A stretch of 64,000 bases of DNA from Siphonodentalium dalli (GCA_032622095.1 CP136069.1:104188278-104252277), one strand, 5' to 3'; shown: positions 47,979-60,128, numbered from the stretch's first letter. Notes: generated by a model from the letters alone, not told the origin. Program-made: numbers and translations.

Positions 47979-48554
47979 AGGGGTACTGTACGCCATTTTC
48001 ATAACATTTTCGGTGACAACAACGATCTAATATCGATAATATATAGAAACATAAGTAATTTGAGTCGAAGATGTATTCTGTATACGCTCAGGCTATCTTA
48101 AAATTTAATAATTTAAAAGTTAATAATTTGATATAAATTGAATTTATGACTGGAGCCATAAAATGGCGTCAATTAAATTACGAATTTCCGTAATCAAATA
48201 AAGTAATTGAGGGATACTGGATTGTTAAACCGATCGCACAAACGATCGCTTAAAATATTATGATGATACGGGGAGAACACCCAAGCCACTCACTGACTAG
48301 CGACGATACAATAACTTAAATGATTATATGGGACTAGTATGCATATAATATAACTTTTATTTGATTCATTTGGTTGAAAACTGTACAAAAATTACTCGAC
48401 AACGACAATTTGTATTTTTGCATTCCGGTAAATTTGTCATCCGTAACACTACTTTGTACTCAACAGACTTTCAAATAATGAAAAAAATTGTTACCTTATT
48501 CTCCGACTCTGAGACTATAAAACCCAACAACAACATTTGGCGTACAGTACCCCT
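47979..48554. mobile_element. TTAA-flanked miniature element (T2/Kolobok- or piggyBac-like), 576 bp
   Basis: Perfect 17-bp inverted ends, AGGGGTACTGTACGCCA, lie between TTAA at 47975-47978 and 48555-48558. The AT-rich interior has no transposase. It lies 170 bp upstream of the first recognised exon of the transposase-like gene, so it either disrupts or supplies that gene's 5' region. Confidence 0.85.
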
Positions 48555-48754
48555 TTAAGATGTTTTGTCGTTTTTTTTTTATATATTTTATTTTATGAGT
48601 ATGAGATTATTTTATGTTTATAATAAGGAAATTTTAATTGTGTCTTACATGAGTTATGTGGACATGTGTTTTTAATGGTTTTTACATGGATAAATCGTAA
48701 TTACTTACACATTTTGTGGTTAATCCAAATATCACGTTCGAGCACAATATAAAC

Positions 48755-49720
48755 AAGAGCTACGCTGGGCGTGCAATATACGCCCTCTCTTGGGTCGGCG
48801 GAAACTGGTAAAAAAGGGACATAACTCTGGTAAAAATTGGCGGACGGAACTCAAATTTGAACTTGACCTGTGTTTTGGTGGGAGAAAGTAATATACCAAA
48901 TTATCATTGAATCCGATAAGCTCTAGTAAAGTTATCATGCGGACAACAAATTTCAGGGATTTTCTAAGTCAAATTACGTCAAATAAGGGGCATAACTCCG
49001 GTGAAAATTGGCGGACGGAACCCAAATTCGAACTTGAGCTGTCTTTTCTCCTAATAAACCCACATACCAAATTTGATTGAAATCGGTTCACTCTAACTAA
49101 AGTTATCATCCGGACAACAAATTTCATGGATTTTCTAAGTCAAATTACGTCAAAAAAGGGGCCATAACTCTCGCAAAAATTATCGGATTAAAACGAAATT
49201 CGGACTTGAGCTGTATTTCGATATATGTAATCCACAAAAATACGGGTTTTGCGTATAAACATTCCAAAATCGAGTTATCATCCGGAAACCAAAAAACATA
49301 AGAAAAACTGAATTTTCTGAGTCGAAAAAGGGGCATAACTCTGCCAAAAATGGTCGGACAGAACCCAAGTTCGAACTTGACCTGTGTTTTGGTGGGAGAA
49401 AGTAATATACCAAATTTGGATTCATTCCGATAAACTATACTAAAGTTATCATCCGGACAACAAATTTCAAGGATTTTCTAAGTAAAAAAACGTTAAATAA
49501 GGGGCATAACTCCGGTGAAAATTGGCGGGCGGAACCCAAATTCGAACTTGAACTTACTTTTCGGCTAATAAACCCACATACCAAATTTTATTAATTTTGG
49601 TTCACTCTAACTAAAGTTATCATCCGGACAACAGGTTAACGGACGCCCGGACGCCCGGACGCCCGGACGGACAGACCAATACTATAATACGGCCTTTTTT
49701 TCAAAAGGGCGTATAAAAAT
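48755..49720. repeat. Dispersed repeat with ~5 tandem 'ggcataactc' units
   Basis: Starts with 'gggcgtgcaatatacgcc' and ends with three GGACGCCC units, GGACGGACAGACC and 'ggcctttttttcaaaagggcgtata', so the two ends carry short inverted motifs (GGGCGT/ACGCCC). Inside are about five units of 170-180 bp sharing 'aaaaggggcataactc', 'attggcggacggaac', 'gaacttga' and 'aaagttatcatccggacaacaa'. Non-coding; of a type I associate with bivalve genomes. Confidence 0.75.
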
Positions 49721-50587
49721 TACTATTAATAAGCATGCGAGGCGAACAATTATAATTATAGAAGAATGTTTGGTCGGTCGTTCAGTTTTTCACACTCAGT
49801 TCACGTTGGCACTAACTGGCGACGGAGTAGGCCTATATATACAGAATCGACCTTCCGATGCTGATATTATATCAGTGAGAAATACTCGCTGTTTGTTTTT
49901 ATGTGTCTCCGAGTGGTGCATATTTGAACAAAAATGTTCGAACGAACAACCACATATATAGAAGGTAAATACATTTTAAATCGATCACAAAAACTATATT
50001 AAGAAACGCTCTTCATTCATGTCTTATCACATAAATAAAAATAAGATGATAAGAAACGCTCTTTATACATCGTCAATATTTCATTTGAAAAAAAATGGAA
50101 CTTCACATAAGTTCACAATGACAACTTCGTCGGAATTCCTCCAATAACCAAGATATACAGAATCGACAAGCATAGAGATATAAACGCTGTGCAATAATAG
50201 CAGGACAGCAATAAGAAACTGCTATTTTGTTAATAATAAAGTAAAAAAAAAATCTTTTAATGTTATCATTTTTAATGTTTCATAATAAAGTAAATGTTTA
50301 TGATCGTTTCTAAAGATGTAATTCATGACTGATGTTTAGATATGTGTTTTCAAAGAAAGAATAAATGTCAATTTCGTTCAGTTAAAAAATTCAATATTGA
50401 TATGTTTGTATTGTCAGTTACACCTTCTATCGATCAGCTTGTGTAAATATGTTTCATAAATTTTATTATATTTATTCGTCTAATAAAGTGTGTTATTGCT
50501 ACAAATGAGTTAAAGTGATGTGAAATACTCCGGTAGGGTGATCAAATAGAAATGGAGAACAATCTTGCTCAAAGTAGTTATTTTTTA
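49721..50587. other. Intergenic, no gene seen
   Basis: AT-rich; contains two 'aagaaacgctctt(c/t)at' repeats near 50003 and 50050 and another 'aataagaaactg' at 50209. No supported coding sequence. Confidence 0.45.
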
Positions 50588-50861
50588 CGAATATTAATCC
50601 AAATTGACAACAAACATCGTCATTCATATCTATTAATTCAATGCAATGACTCTCGATGGCGAAATCATTTACGTTTATAGTTTATCGCCGATAGTTGCGT
50701 CCCGAATCTGATGTAAATATTTACAATTGAGCGTAGTTCATACGATGTTTTCTATGGTGTGGTATGGTCGATTTCTGTAAATTTTCGGCGATGTTAGTAG
50801 ACTGCTACATTTTCCAGGTTGGCATAGCACCTGAGTACTAACTTATCAATTTCACGCACCC
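50588..50861 (-). repeat. Dispersed repeat, inverted partner of 12979-13255
   Basis: Reverse complement of the 13-kb copy, ending at 'cacgcacc' next to the start of the next tandem field. The two copies are 37 kb apart and moderately diverged. Confidence 0.8.
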
Positions 50862-50899
50862 ATGGACGTAAATGAGATGGATAGGCAACTCTCGCAGAG

Positions 50900-52385
50900 T
50901 AAGTACGTTGCCGTGGTCATTTGCCACATTTTCCCAAAAAAATCGGACCGAGCACAGGTCGGACACTTTTTCGGACCACTTTTACGAACTCGACCCAAAA
51001 ACTTTTCGGCCCAAAATGTTCCGCCCAGCTGGCCACTTGAGAATTTGGCGTCATTTGCCACATTTTCCCAAAAAAATCGGACCGAGCACAGGTCGGACAC
51101 TTTTTCGGACCACTTTTACGAACTCGACCCAAAAACTTTTCGGCCAAAAATGCTCCGCCCAGCTGGCCACTTGAGAATTTGCACCCAGTGAGGACATTTC
51201 CCCTTCATTTTTTAGACTTTGCCTAATTTCTAGGCATTTCAAACTTTTCAACCCAATTTTTTTGTTTTTTCGGCCCAAATTTTTGTTATTTTTCACTAAG
51301 TACGTTGCCGTGGTCATTTGCCACATTTTCCCAAAAAAATCGGACCGAGCACAGGTCGGACACTTTTTCGTACCACTTTTACCAACTCGACCCAAAACAT
51401 TTTCGACCCAAAATTTTCCGCCCAGCTGGCCACTTGAGAATTTGGCGTCATTTGCCACATTTTCCCCAAAAAATCTGACCGAGCACAGGTCGGACACTTT
51501 TTCGGACCACTTTTACGAACTCGACCCAAAAACTTTTCCGCCCAAATGTTCCGCCCAGCTGGCCACTTGAGAATTTGCACCCATTGGGGACATTTCCCCT
51601 TCATTTTTTAGACTTTGCCTAATTTCGAGGCATTTCAAACTTTTAAACCCAATTTTTTTTTTTTCGGCCCAAATTTTTGTTATTTTTCACTAAGTACGTT
51701 GCCGTGGTCATTTGCCACATTTTCCCAAAAAAATCGGACCGAGCACAGGTCGGACACTTTTTCGTACCACTTTTACCAACTCGACCCAAAACATTTTCGA
51801 CCCAAAATTTTCCGCCCAGCTGGCCACTTGAGAATTTGGCGTCATTTGCCACATTTTCCCCAAAAAAATCTGACCGAGCACAGGTCGGACACTTTTTCGG
51901 ACCACTTTTACGAACTCGACCCAAAAACTTTTCCGCCCAAAATGTTCCGCCCAGCTGGCCACTTGAGAATTTGCACCCATTGGGGACATTTCCCCTTCAT
52001 TTTTTAGACTTTGCCTAATTTCGAGGCATTTCGAACTTTTCAACCCAAATTTTTTCGGCCCAAATTTTTGTTATTTTTCACTAAGTACGTTGCCGTGGTC
52101 ATTTGCCACATTTTCCCAAAACAATCGGACCGAGCACAGGTCGGACACTTTTTCGGACCACTTTTACCAACTCGACCCAAAACATTTTCGACCCAACATT
52201 TTCCGCCCAGCTGTCCACTTGATAATTTGGCGTCATTTGCCACATTTTCCCAAAAAAATCGGACCGAGCACAGGTCGGACACTTTTTCGGACCACTTTTA
52301 CGAACTCGACCCAAAAACTTTTCGGCCAAAAATGCTCCGCCCACCTGGCCACTTACGAATTTAGGGCCATTTGCCACACTTTCCG
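50900..52385. repeat. Tandem repeat, ~136-bp monomers in ~395-bp higher-order units
   Basis: Monomers contain 'tttgccacattttccc', 'atcggaccgagcacaggtcg', 'gacactttttcgg', 'actcgacccaaaa' and 'cccagctggccacttgag'. They occur as pairs starting about 50930/51060, 51320/51455, 51717/51850 and 52110/52245; a spacer of about 120-130 bp ('ttgcacccattggggacatttccccttc…aagtacgttgccgtggtc') joins the first, second and third pairs. The 80-150-codon frames on both strands are products of the periodicity and low stop density, not genes. Confidence 0.9.
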
Positions 52386-52389
52386 ACAT

Positions 52390-53439
52390 TTTGCGAATAA
52401 GGAATAAGTAACAAAATTTACGTTGCTTTTTGAGGCGTGATATATTTTGTTCTGCATATCTACATTTGTGATGTCATAAAATTTCCACTTATATTGCCCG
52501 TTTATATAGCGAAAAATGATTTGAAACCAATACACATACGGTATGTTTCCGATTTTAGGCACGCCACTTTTCTCATGTTCCGATAATTGATACGCTACAC
52601 TTCTCTTCTCCAAACATCGCCTTGATCAATACGGCAAAAATCGACCATATTCGGAGTATATGCCGAGATTTTTGAATGTATGTCAATGTTATTATTCAAT
52701 ATAAGCACACACGTATTTAAATTACCCTACATTATTGAGTAGAAATGACACTGTTTTGCTTTCAGTCGTTATATTTTGGTATTTACGCGATTTATTATGA
52801 TTATTTCTGGTTGGCACACACTAGTTAAGGTTATTGTTGTATGATGTCGTGTCACATTATTCTTCTGTCTTTGTGGCGTGCTTGTTGCTAACGGTATCGG
52901 TGTGTGCCCTTCACTGACTTCAACTGATGTATCAACGTCGATTTGTTGGCATGAGAGATCCAGCAAAAATGCCGACTCCTCTAATGACAGGATGGACCCC
53001 TCGGTTCCAGCTGACATATCGTCACCTCAGTTCCAATGTGTCTTATATCCATAAATAAATCACACACATCTAGGAGAAATTGGAACCGAGGTGACAATAT
53101 GTCTACTAAATATATGCTAAGACATATATAGGCCTACTAGTACTCGGATATATGTATATATATTATTGCTATTTATGTCGGGATATTTTAATATATAGAC
53201 AGTGCCCACAGCCACGTGTGACGTGAACAAATCTGAACTCTTCACTTTTGCGCACATGGTTTAAACCGGTCTCAAGTTACATTTTGTATGTTACCGTACA
53301 CTACATGAAATTGCCGCCAGGCCCTGTTCCAAAAAATCGATTTGCAGGATAAGAGAACTCTACGCGCATTACCGTAACACGAATATTATGATGTCAATTT
53401 GTTATTAGATGTACTCAAAAACCTACCCCTGCCCTATTG
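52390..53439. other. Intergenic, no gene recognised
   Basis: Open frames at 52353-52613 (-) and 52769-53017 (-) have no motif I know. An inverted pair is visible: 'gtcacctcagttccaatg' near 53021 and 'ttggaaccgaggtgac' near 53079, a 16-bp imperfect stem about 45 bp apart. Confidence 0.4.
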
Positions 53440-55872
53440 CATAAAATGCCATTGACAGAAAAGATCCTTCGTATTCTATGAAAATCTAAAGATGCAAGTA
53501 TAGTCAGTAACTACAGACCTGTATCTGTGCTATCAATCTTTTCAAAAGTACTTGAAAAACTCATGTATAATAGATTAAATAAATACATTCCACAATTCTA
53601 GCTTTGACTGACCTTATAGAGAAAATAGCTGGTGCCTTAGACAATCACGAACACACAATTGGAGTGTTCCTCGACATATCTAAGGCATTTGATACAATAA
53701 ATCATAGAATAATGCTACAAAACTAGAGCACTAAGGATGTCGAGGGGCTGCACTGAACTGGTTCAAGGATGATTATCTTACTCATAGACAACAATGCGTT
53801 CAATATGATGGCCATATATCATAACTCAATGAAATTACCTGTGGGGTCACACAAGGCTATATCTTAGGGCCTCCATTATTTTTAATCTATATGAATGCTA
53901 AATTGAAACTTTTTGCAGATGACACAAATGCCCTTTGTTCTGATAGAGCTATCCACAAACTATTTAACAGAGTTAACACTGAACTGGATTACATGTATAT
54001 GAATCAGTGGTTTGCTGCTAATACACTGTCATTGAACATTGATAAAACAAATTACATGCTTTTAACTAATTGTTCACTACCTGAGATATTACCAGTCGTA
54101 ACTATAAACAATAAAAATGTTAATAGAGTGGCAAATACCAAATTTTTAGGCATCACTATTGAACACAATTTATCCTGGGACAAACACATAAATTCATTAT
54201 GCTCTAAACTTGCCAGTAATGTTGGAATCCTGAGGAAAGTCAGTGAATTTGTTCATGCAAAAACATTGAAAACCTTATACTTATCACTAATTATCCCCTA
54301 CTTGACCTATTGTAACGCAATATGGAGCTCGACTACCAAAAAGAACCTAACCAAAATCAGAAAACTACAGAAGAATGCCCTTAAAATTACCTCAAATGAT
54401 ACAAGTGATATTATGACTTATTGTAAACTAAACAAACTACTAATATTTGATGATATTGGTAACATGCAGCTCATTAGAATGCTACATGATTATCATATGC
54501 ATGTAAAACCCCTGGTTGATTATGAGCACGAGAATATAACCAGTGGAATTATAAATTTATAAGTTCTTTGTAATAGAGTTGTCCTCCTTGGGCATTGTGG
54601 ATAATGGAAATAGTAAGATTTCTACATACTTTATATGTTCTATATAGCACATCAGTACGGTACACAGGACGAACATTTCAAGTAGAAAGACGTGTAGACA
54701 CGAATTCAATATGTCCAATATAGTATGCCGCGTATTGATCATGATGATGACCCTAAAATAAATAAAATATAAAACATAACTATGCTGAACGCATTTACAA
54801 TGAATCTTTCTTTGGCTCCGACATGGTGGAGTCCTAAATGATTCAGATACAAATCAAATGGTAGTTAATGCAAACTAGCATTTCCATAATTCATAGTGCT
54901 CCATTCTGTAGACTTCAAAATTCCATCTTACTTATAAATTAATTATATAAAAATACTCTGAATGAGCATTGTTACAAATCCAATCGTATTATCAAATTAA
55001 ATACACTAGAAATCTCATTGACTTCACAGCCAAATACTATACTAAAATATAATGAGACAAACATGAAATAAATCAAACTAAACATTTTACAACAACAGAT
55101 TACAATAAATCAATCTTACACAGTCACAATGACACACATGAAATATTAGTTCAGCTTACCAATTCAAGACGATTTAGGTCTGGACATGTTCCAATAATAT
55201 ATGATGAAGTTTAGTTTGATTTTGATGAAGCTAAAAACCAGTGTTAATGGCTTTGCGACCAGCGCTAAAAATTATTGGCGGGAATTCTATTAAGCGTCCG
55301 CGATAATCACGGGTGAGTGAACGATAAGCCACTGGAGTGTGCAGTGAAAAAATAGCGGTGGCGTACGCAAATATATTATAGAGGGGCAGGGAATTTTGCA
55401 TTTAGTATAACATTAAATTAGTATAAATCATGTATTTTATACCTGTTACACATGCACTACCGGATTCGTTATCAAAATTATTCACACATATTGAAGATAT
55501 CCATAGCTATAATACCCGCGCAAAAACAAAAGGTAATCTTTATCATGAATTCAATAGGACTAAAAACTCAAAAAGTGCAATCTCAAACAAAGCGCGAGAA
55601 TTATGGAATAGCCTCCCCGCAGACTGCACGCTACGTATTAAAATTAGTAGCCCAGAATACCTTAAATATTTAAAAGAATACCCCCAGCCCCAGCTCTCCC
55701 CAATCCTTGCACCTACCTGCACTCAGTTTATATTCATTATTGTATTTATCATGATATTATAGGGCTCTGGTCCATAAGCCATGTCTTCTACAGAGCCCCG
55801 TTGTTATTGTGTATAATATGCATAATTTGATTTATCAATAAAAATCACTTCAGTTCAGTTCAGTTCAGTTCA
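53440..55872 (+). pseudogene. CR1-group LINE relic, interrupted and frameshifted
   Basis: Reverse-transcriptase blocks appear in order in changing frames: NYRPVSVLSIFSKVLEKLM (53509-53570), FLDISKAFDTINHRI (about 53675-53710), GVTQG-ILGPPLFLIYMN (to 53895), then LFADDTNALCSD (53908-53945), the thumb region and LTYCNAIWSS within an intact 223-codon stretch (53891-54562). After about 870 bp of unrelated sequence the C-terminal block resumes at 55430 (HSYNTRAKTKG, ARELWNSLPADC). It ends with AATAAAAATCACTT and a (CAGTT)n tail at 55850-55871, the simple-repeat 3' end typical of CR1/L2-type elements. Stops and frameshifts make it inactive. Confidence 0.88.
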
Positions 55873-57100
55873 AAATGATAACTGTTTTAGTTAGAAATCG
55901 GAAGTACTAATTGCATAATCATGGTTCAATATAAAGAGTTACACATCTTTGACCCGTTCTGAAACAAATAAAGAACGTTTATTAGAGCCAACAATATTAT
56001 ACGACATTACGAATATAACCACGTATATAGGCCTATATGATTAAGACATCGTGTATCAGTTTCAGTTGATAGCGTGGTCACAATAGCATAACCATTGAAG
56101 ATTCTCCCATTCGTGCGGTACCAATTATGTAATAGTATGACGATTTCATTTGGAAATATTAAATAAATAAATCACTGATTATCTCTCCAGTGTCAAATAG
56201 AGCGTGATTGAAAAGTCGTAATATAATGTTGTCCCCACATATCCTTCCGTCGCCATTTGGCTATATATATAACTATGTGATATATGCATGACACCTAGCT
56301 CGTATCAGTGGAAGTAGCATAATCGTTCGGGGATTCCATCATTCACGAGTTATCAATGCTGTTATAATTATATATATGACAATTTGCAATGATGCACAAT
56401 CACTGCTTTATTCGTGCTAGAAGAAATCAGGCAGCATCAAACCCCGAAAAAAGACGAAAAAAACACAAACTAAGATCACATGAATAAGCTTATCGGTTCG
56501 GAAATGTAACATATTTTATCGGAAAGAGTCTAACTGATGTAACGTCTTATTGGAGATGAAACGTAGCGTTTTTGAGCACCTTTTAACTGCCGTTTTTTGT
56601 CAAATTATAGGTATATATCTCTAAACAATGCATATCCATGTATCAACAAGACGTATATCATGAATTCCACGAAAAAGCGGCCATGGATGCCGATAATGGG
56701 TATTTGCATCATAAGCATACATGTCATCGGGGAATGTTGTTGCTTCTTCTGTATTTCATTATTACTATCCAATGAATATATTTTGGAATGGTCATTGCCC
56801 TCACTATACAATCTCTTAAACACCAGATATTGTGTGACTGGGGATCAATGATGCGCGCATGCGCAGTCAACGCATATTTTCATATTTTGCCAAATAAGGT
56901 CAAATGAACCAAAATATCATTTTCAAGCAGCTGAAGGGCCATTCTAGGTTAATAGTGAGGCATGTGTGGAAATGTCATTTTTGTCACATTTCCCATATCA
57001 CAATCTGCCTCAATTACCATAGTATCCCCTTTTTGCACATATATTTTAGTAAAATGACGGTTTAACCCCTACCAATAACCCGTTTCTAAGGTAAAAACAG
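55873..57100. other. Intergenic upstream of GAK
   Basis: No gene recognised. The 84-codon frame at 56597 and its antisense counterpart have no known motif. Confidence 0.4.
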
Positions 57101-57400
57101 TCGCATAGCAACCGTTGCCATGGAAAGTATTTTCGTGATAGCGATCGGAAAGTGCCGCGCAGCGTTTATCGGAGAGAGGCGCACATTTTGTCGCTTTCGG
57201 CGCGCCGAAACATGCGCTAATATCGTACATTTTGTCGCTTTCGGCGCGCGCGCGAAAGCGACAAAAAGTGCGCCGAAAGCGACAAATAGTGCGCCGTAAC
57301 GGCGCATATTTTGTCGCTTTCGGCGCTTTCGGCGCTTTCGGCGCATTACTAATGGCGCACTTTTTGTCGCTTTCGGCGCATCGCGCCGAAAGCGCCATTA
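57100..57400. promoter_or_regulatory. GC-rich array of CGCTTTCGGCGC units in the GAK 5' region
   Basis: In an otherwise AT-rich window, TTTTGTCGCTTTCGGCGC or close forms occur at 57186, 57230, 57308 and 57362, with inverted copies between 57249 and 57300 and two extra CTTTCGGCG units after 57318. Bases 57230-57266 form a near-perfect palindrome. Just upstream, GTTGCCATGGAAAG (57114-57127) resembles an RFX X-box. Position 400-700 bp before the GAK start suggests promoter or CpG-island function; this is inference. Confidence 0.5.
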
Positions 57401-57473
57401 GCAAGTGGCCCTAATAGGATTCCATAGAACCCCCGTGATCCCTGCACTAATTAACTAGATCAATAGACTGACC

Positions 57474-57618
57474 GAATCTTCCCAGCCGAATCTGTATCTG
57501 TATCTGTGTATGTGTTTCGGCGCTGGAGCCTCTCGACTGTGTTTGCGCTGTGTCTTCTCAGCCGAATCTTCCCGCGACCGAAAAATACCGAGCTGAATCT
57601 TCCCGCGACGGAATCTTC
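57474..57618. promoter_or_regulatory. Four GAATCTTC motifs (GAAnnTTC, HSE-like)
   Basis: GAATCTTC occurs at 57474, 57564, 57595 and 57611, each matching the inverted-half pattern GAAnnTTC bound by heat-shock factor. They lie 195-340 bp upstream of the GAK start codon, probably in its 5' UTR or promoter. One more copy is at 47925, near the start of the transposase-like gene. Function is inferred from the motif alone. Confidence 0.35.
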
Positions 57619-57812
57619 CAGTTCCATGAGTTCCGAAACTCAGGACAGGCAAGCTAGGTACAAAAATTGGTGAAATCTGAGTACGAACGTCGGAGTGTTC
57701 CCCTATCGTATTGCGATAATCGCCAACCGAAAAAAAAATGGGCGTGACGTCACCAGTTCCGCCGATCAAGATTGGAAAAATATAATACATTTTATGTAAA
57801 TTAACTGCAATA

Positions 57813-57942
57813 ATGACAGATTTTTTGAAATCTGCGCTTGGATACATAAGCGGGGCTGCTACTCACGACGAATGTGATTTTGTGGGACAGACGGTTGAAC
57901 TAGGTGACCTGAAGTTGAGAGTTAAACGACAAATTGCGGAAG
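57813..57942 (+). CDS. GAK: GAK, first coding exon (partial gene)
   Basis: The ATG at 57813 opens 43 codons, MTDFLKSALGYISG…CDFVGQTVELGDLKLRVKRQIAE, then a phase-1 donor G|GTATTA at 57943. The DFVGQTVELG-x-L-x-L-R-V-x-R-x-x-A-E-G pattern is the N-terminus of cyclin-G-associated kinase, which leads directly into the glycine-rich loop of its Ser/Thr kinase domain; the split codon supplies the first glycine. In animals GAK pairs this kinase with PTEN-like and J domains and works with Hsc70 in uncoating clathrin vesicles. No second exon is found before the window end, so intron 1 exceeds 6 kb. That intron is loaded with transposon relics. Confidence 0.85.
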
Positions 57943-58321
57943 GTATTAGTACTATTAGTTTTACTATTTAGTATTACTGTACGGTATAATTACAATTAAC
58001 ATTTTCATTTACTATAAGTATAACTATGAATATGATTTAGCCTTAGGACTACAAATACAATTTACAATGATTTAGTCTTGACTTTAGACTTTTAATATTA
58101 TTCACAAATTCCATTTCCATTCTTGAGTCCAAATTGTACATATATATCATATGGGATGATATCGGCAGTGATCATGGTAGATTTATATTGATAGTTCAGG
58201 TTATACATGTGTACATGAATACATATAATGGGTATGTTTACAAGATGAATCAATATAATACACAACAGTATATACATATTATAATTATAATAGTTTATAT
58301 TAAATATAAATATGTTACTAT
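57943..58321 (+). other. Start of GAK intron 1, nothing else seen
   Basis: AT-rich intronic sequence with 'attagtattactgtac'-type short repeats; no element recognised before the TIR transposon at 58322. Confidence 0.5.
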
Positions 58322-59501
58322 CAGGTCTGGCAAATGTGAGAATACAGCTACAATAGCTGTATTCAGCTAACCTAGCTGTATTCAGCTATATATTATACTC
58401 TCCAACCGGCTGTTTTTCGATAATAAACTAGAAGCGCTAATTTGCGCATCAAAATTAGGCTACCCTATTCTCCGGCCACCCTCAACCAAATCAAAATCGT
58501 CGCTTGTGTTCTGACAAAGTGTTGCCTTTTGTCTGCACGGCGATGGTGATTATGTGTGAAAACTTACTACGGCGGTCGATGTCGGTCATAGCGGTTTAAA
58601 ATAACTCTCTTATGCAATGCGGAATACCTTGAAAAATACATTAAATACAATATTTATCACCGAAGATGGAACATATCTTAATCATTCCCGGAAGTATCAA
58701 TATGATGCTGCTAAAACGCAGTTTGGTTGTTGCGTTAAAACAGGTAAAAAGGGGAACACCTCTAGCCAGAGTTTAACCGAGCGAGTTCCACTCACTGCTT
58801 GAGCTGATTCTCTCCAAAAATACGGAAACGCATACTTGTATGTCGAATCGCGAAAATACAAATACCAATGTTATGTTTAGTAAGTTTTCACACATTATAT
58901 ATTTTCCCGCCAAAACAGATTGAATAGTTCTGACTCGCTAACGACCAGGACTTCATGTTTGAAATACTTCAGAAATTATATAAGTCGCATTTTCATTTCA
59001 GTTGTCCCTATGTTGTGTCATACATTTGCAATATGCCACATAATATCTGTATATACAGTTATGAATAGTTACCAGTAACGCTCACAAACCGCTAGTGGTA
59101 TGTAATTCTAAATGCTTGATATAGGTACACCATTCTAACGCCCCCTACCGGTTTAGCATCGGGAAGAAGTAAACGAGTGTTTGGGATGAATTTGATCTTT
59201 ATTTTATAAGTTAGTTAATGAATGCATTTGCAGAAAATAGTCCCCAGAATATTTACTGACATCGACCACCGTAGTAAGTTTTCACACAAAATCAGAATTG
59301 CCGTGTCGACAAAAGGCAACACTTTGTCAGAACACAAGCGACGATTTTGATTTGGTTGAGGGTGACCGGAGAATATGGTAGCCTAATTTTGATGCGCAAA
59401 TTAGCGCTTCTAGTTTATTATCGAAAAACAGCCGGTTTGAGAGTATAATATATAGCTGAATACAGCTATTGTAGCTGTATTCTCACATTTGCCAGACCTG
59501 A
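58322..59501. mobile_element. Non-autonomous DNA transposon with ~230-bp terminal inverted repeats
   Basis: Left arm (from CAGGTCTGGCAAATGTGAGA, 58323) and right arm (to its complement at 59500) match for about 230 bp, through 'gaatacagctacaatagctgtattcagct', 'cggctgtttttcgataat' and 'caaagtgttgccttttgtc', to 'cttactacgg'. The left arm has an extra 19-bp duplication of 'gctgtattcagct'. Flanks read ACTAT on both sides (5 bp) if ends are CAGG/CCTG, or CTA if one more base each is counted. The central ~650 bp hold only a 61-codon frame without motif. Superfamily not settled. Confidence 0.85.
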
Positions 59502-59504
59502 CTA

Positions 59505-60128
59505 TGTTGGGTTCTGATGAGACAGTTAGAGTTCAGACTGTGTAAATAATTGATATATACCGTAAGAGGATATATATATCAATTTTCTCAAGAATTAATT
59601 CATTTTATTTTGTAGAGGTTGCCATCAGAATATAAGGTAAATTATGTTGCAGAAATCTGTATAAAAATAGAAATACTCATGTGACCTGAGACCATCAGGG
59701 ATAACGCGAAAAGTTCTCTAAATGAGAACTTAATTCCATTGCGGTCCCTGGTGCCTTTCGGCACATGGGCAGTGAGTGAAGTTCGAAACTTCGGAGCACA
59801 ATGTATAAAAGTATTTAAAATATAAATTAAATAAAAGCCATTTCAGAACGAGACTTATATGGAGAGGAAAAGCTAATAAAATAAGTCATAGTAACGCAAG
59901 TAATGCAACTTCAACAGCCCTTCGCCACCTGCATATACGCACCACTGCCATGTATGGCCGGCTTTGGACTGGTCTGTCCATGACCGAAAGATGGAAACCC
60001 GAAATACAGGCAGCAGTAACAATATATGCAACTGGCCAAATACTGTCATCGTACATTACAATATAAGTTGAACTGCTGTATTGAGGAAATTCTAGTTAAA
60101 ACTTAAAAGATGATAAAATAGATTGTTC
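59505..60128. other. GAK intron, no element recognised
   Basis: The stretch has no supported coding frame. Around 59883-60010 the text 'agtaatgcaacttcaacagcccttcgcc' and following shows no known motif. Confidence 0.4.

Noticed and set aside
50852-52407. Several 80-148-codon frames on both strands
   Set aside because: They all lie in the 136-bp tandem repeat and alternate strands and frames with the same peptide phrases; low stop density explains them.
57069-57414. Arg/Ala-rich frames on both strands in the GC-rich array
   Set aside because: They are produced by the CGCTTTCGGCGC repeats; repetitive peptides such as RRKRRKRRKR are not evidence of a gene.
57455-57847. 130-residue minus-strand frame at the GAK start
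   Set aside because: It overlaps the GAK 5' region and start codon in antisense and shows no domain; GAK exon 1 is far better supported.
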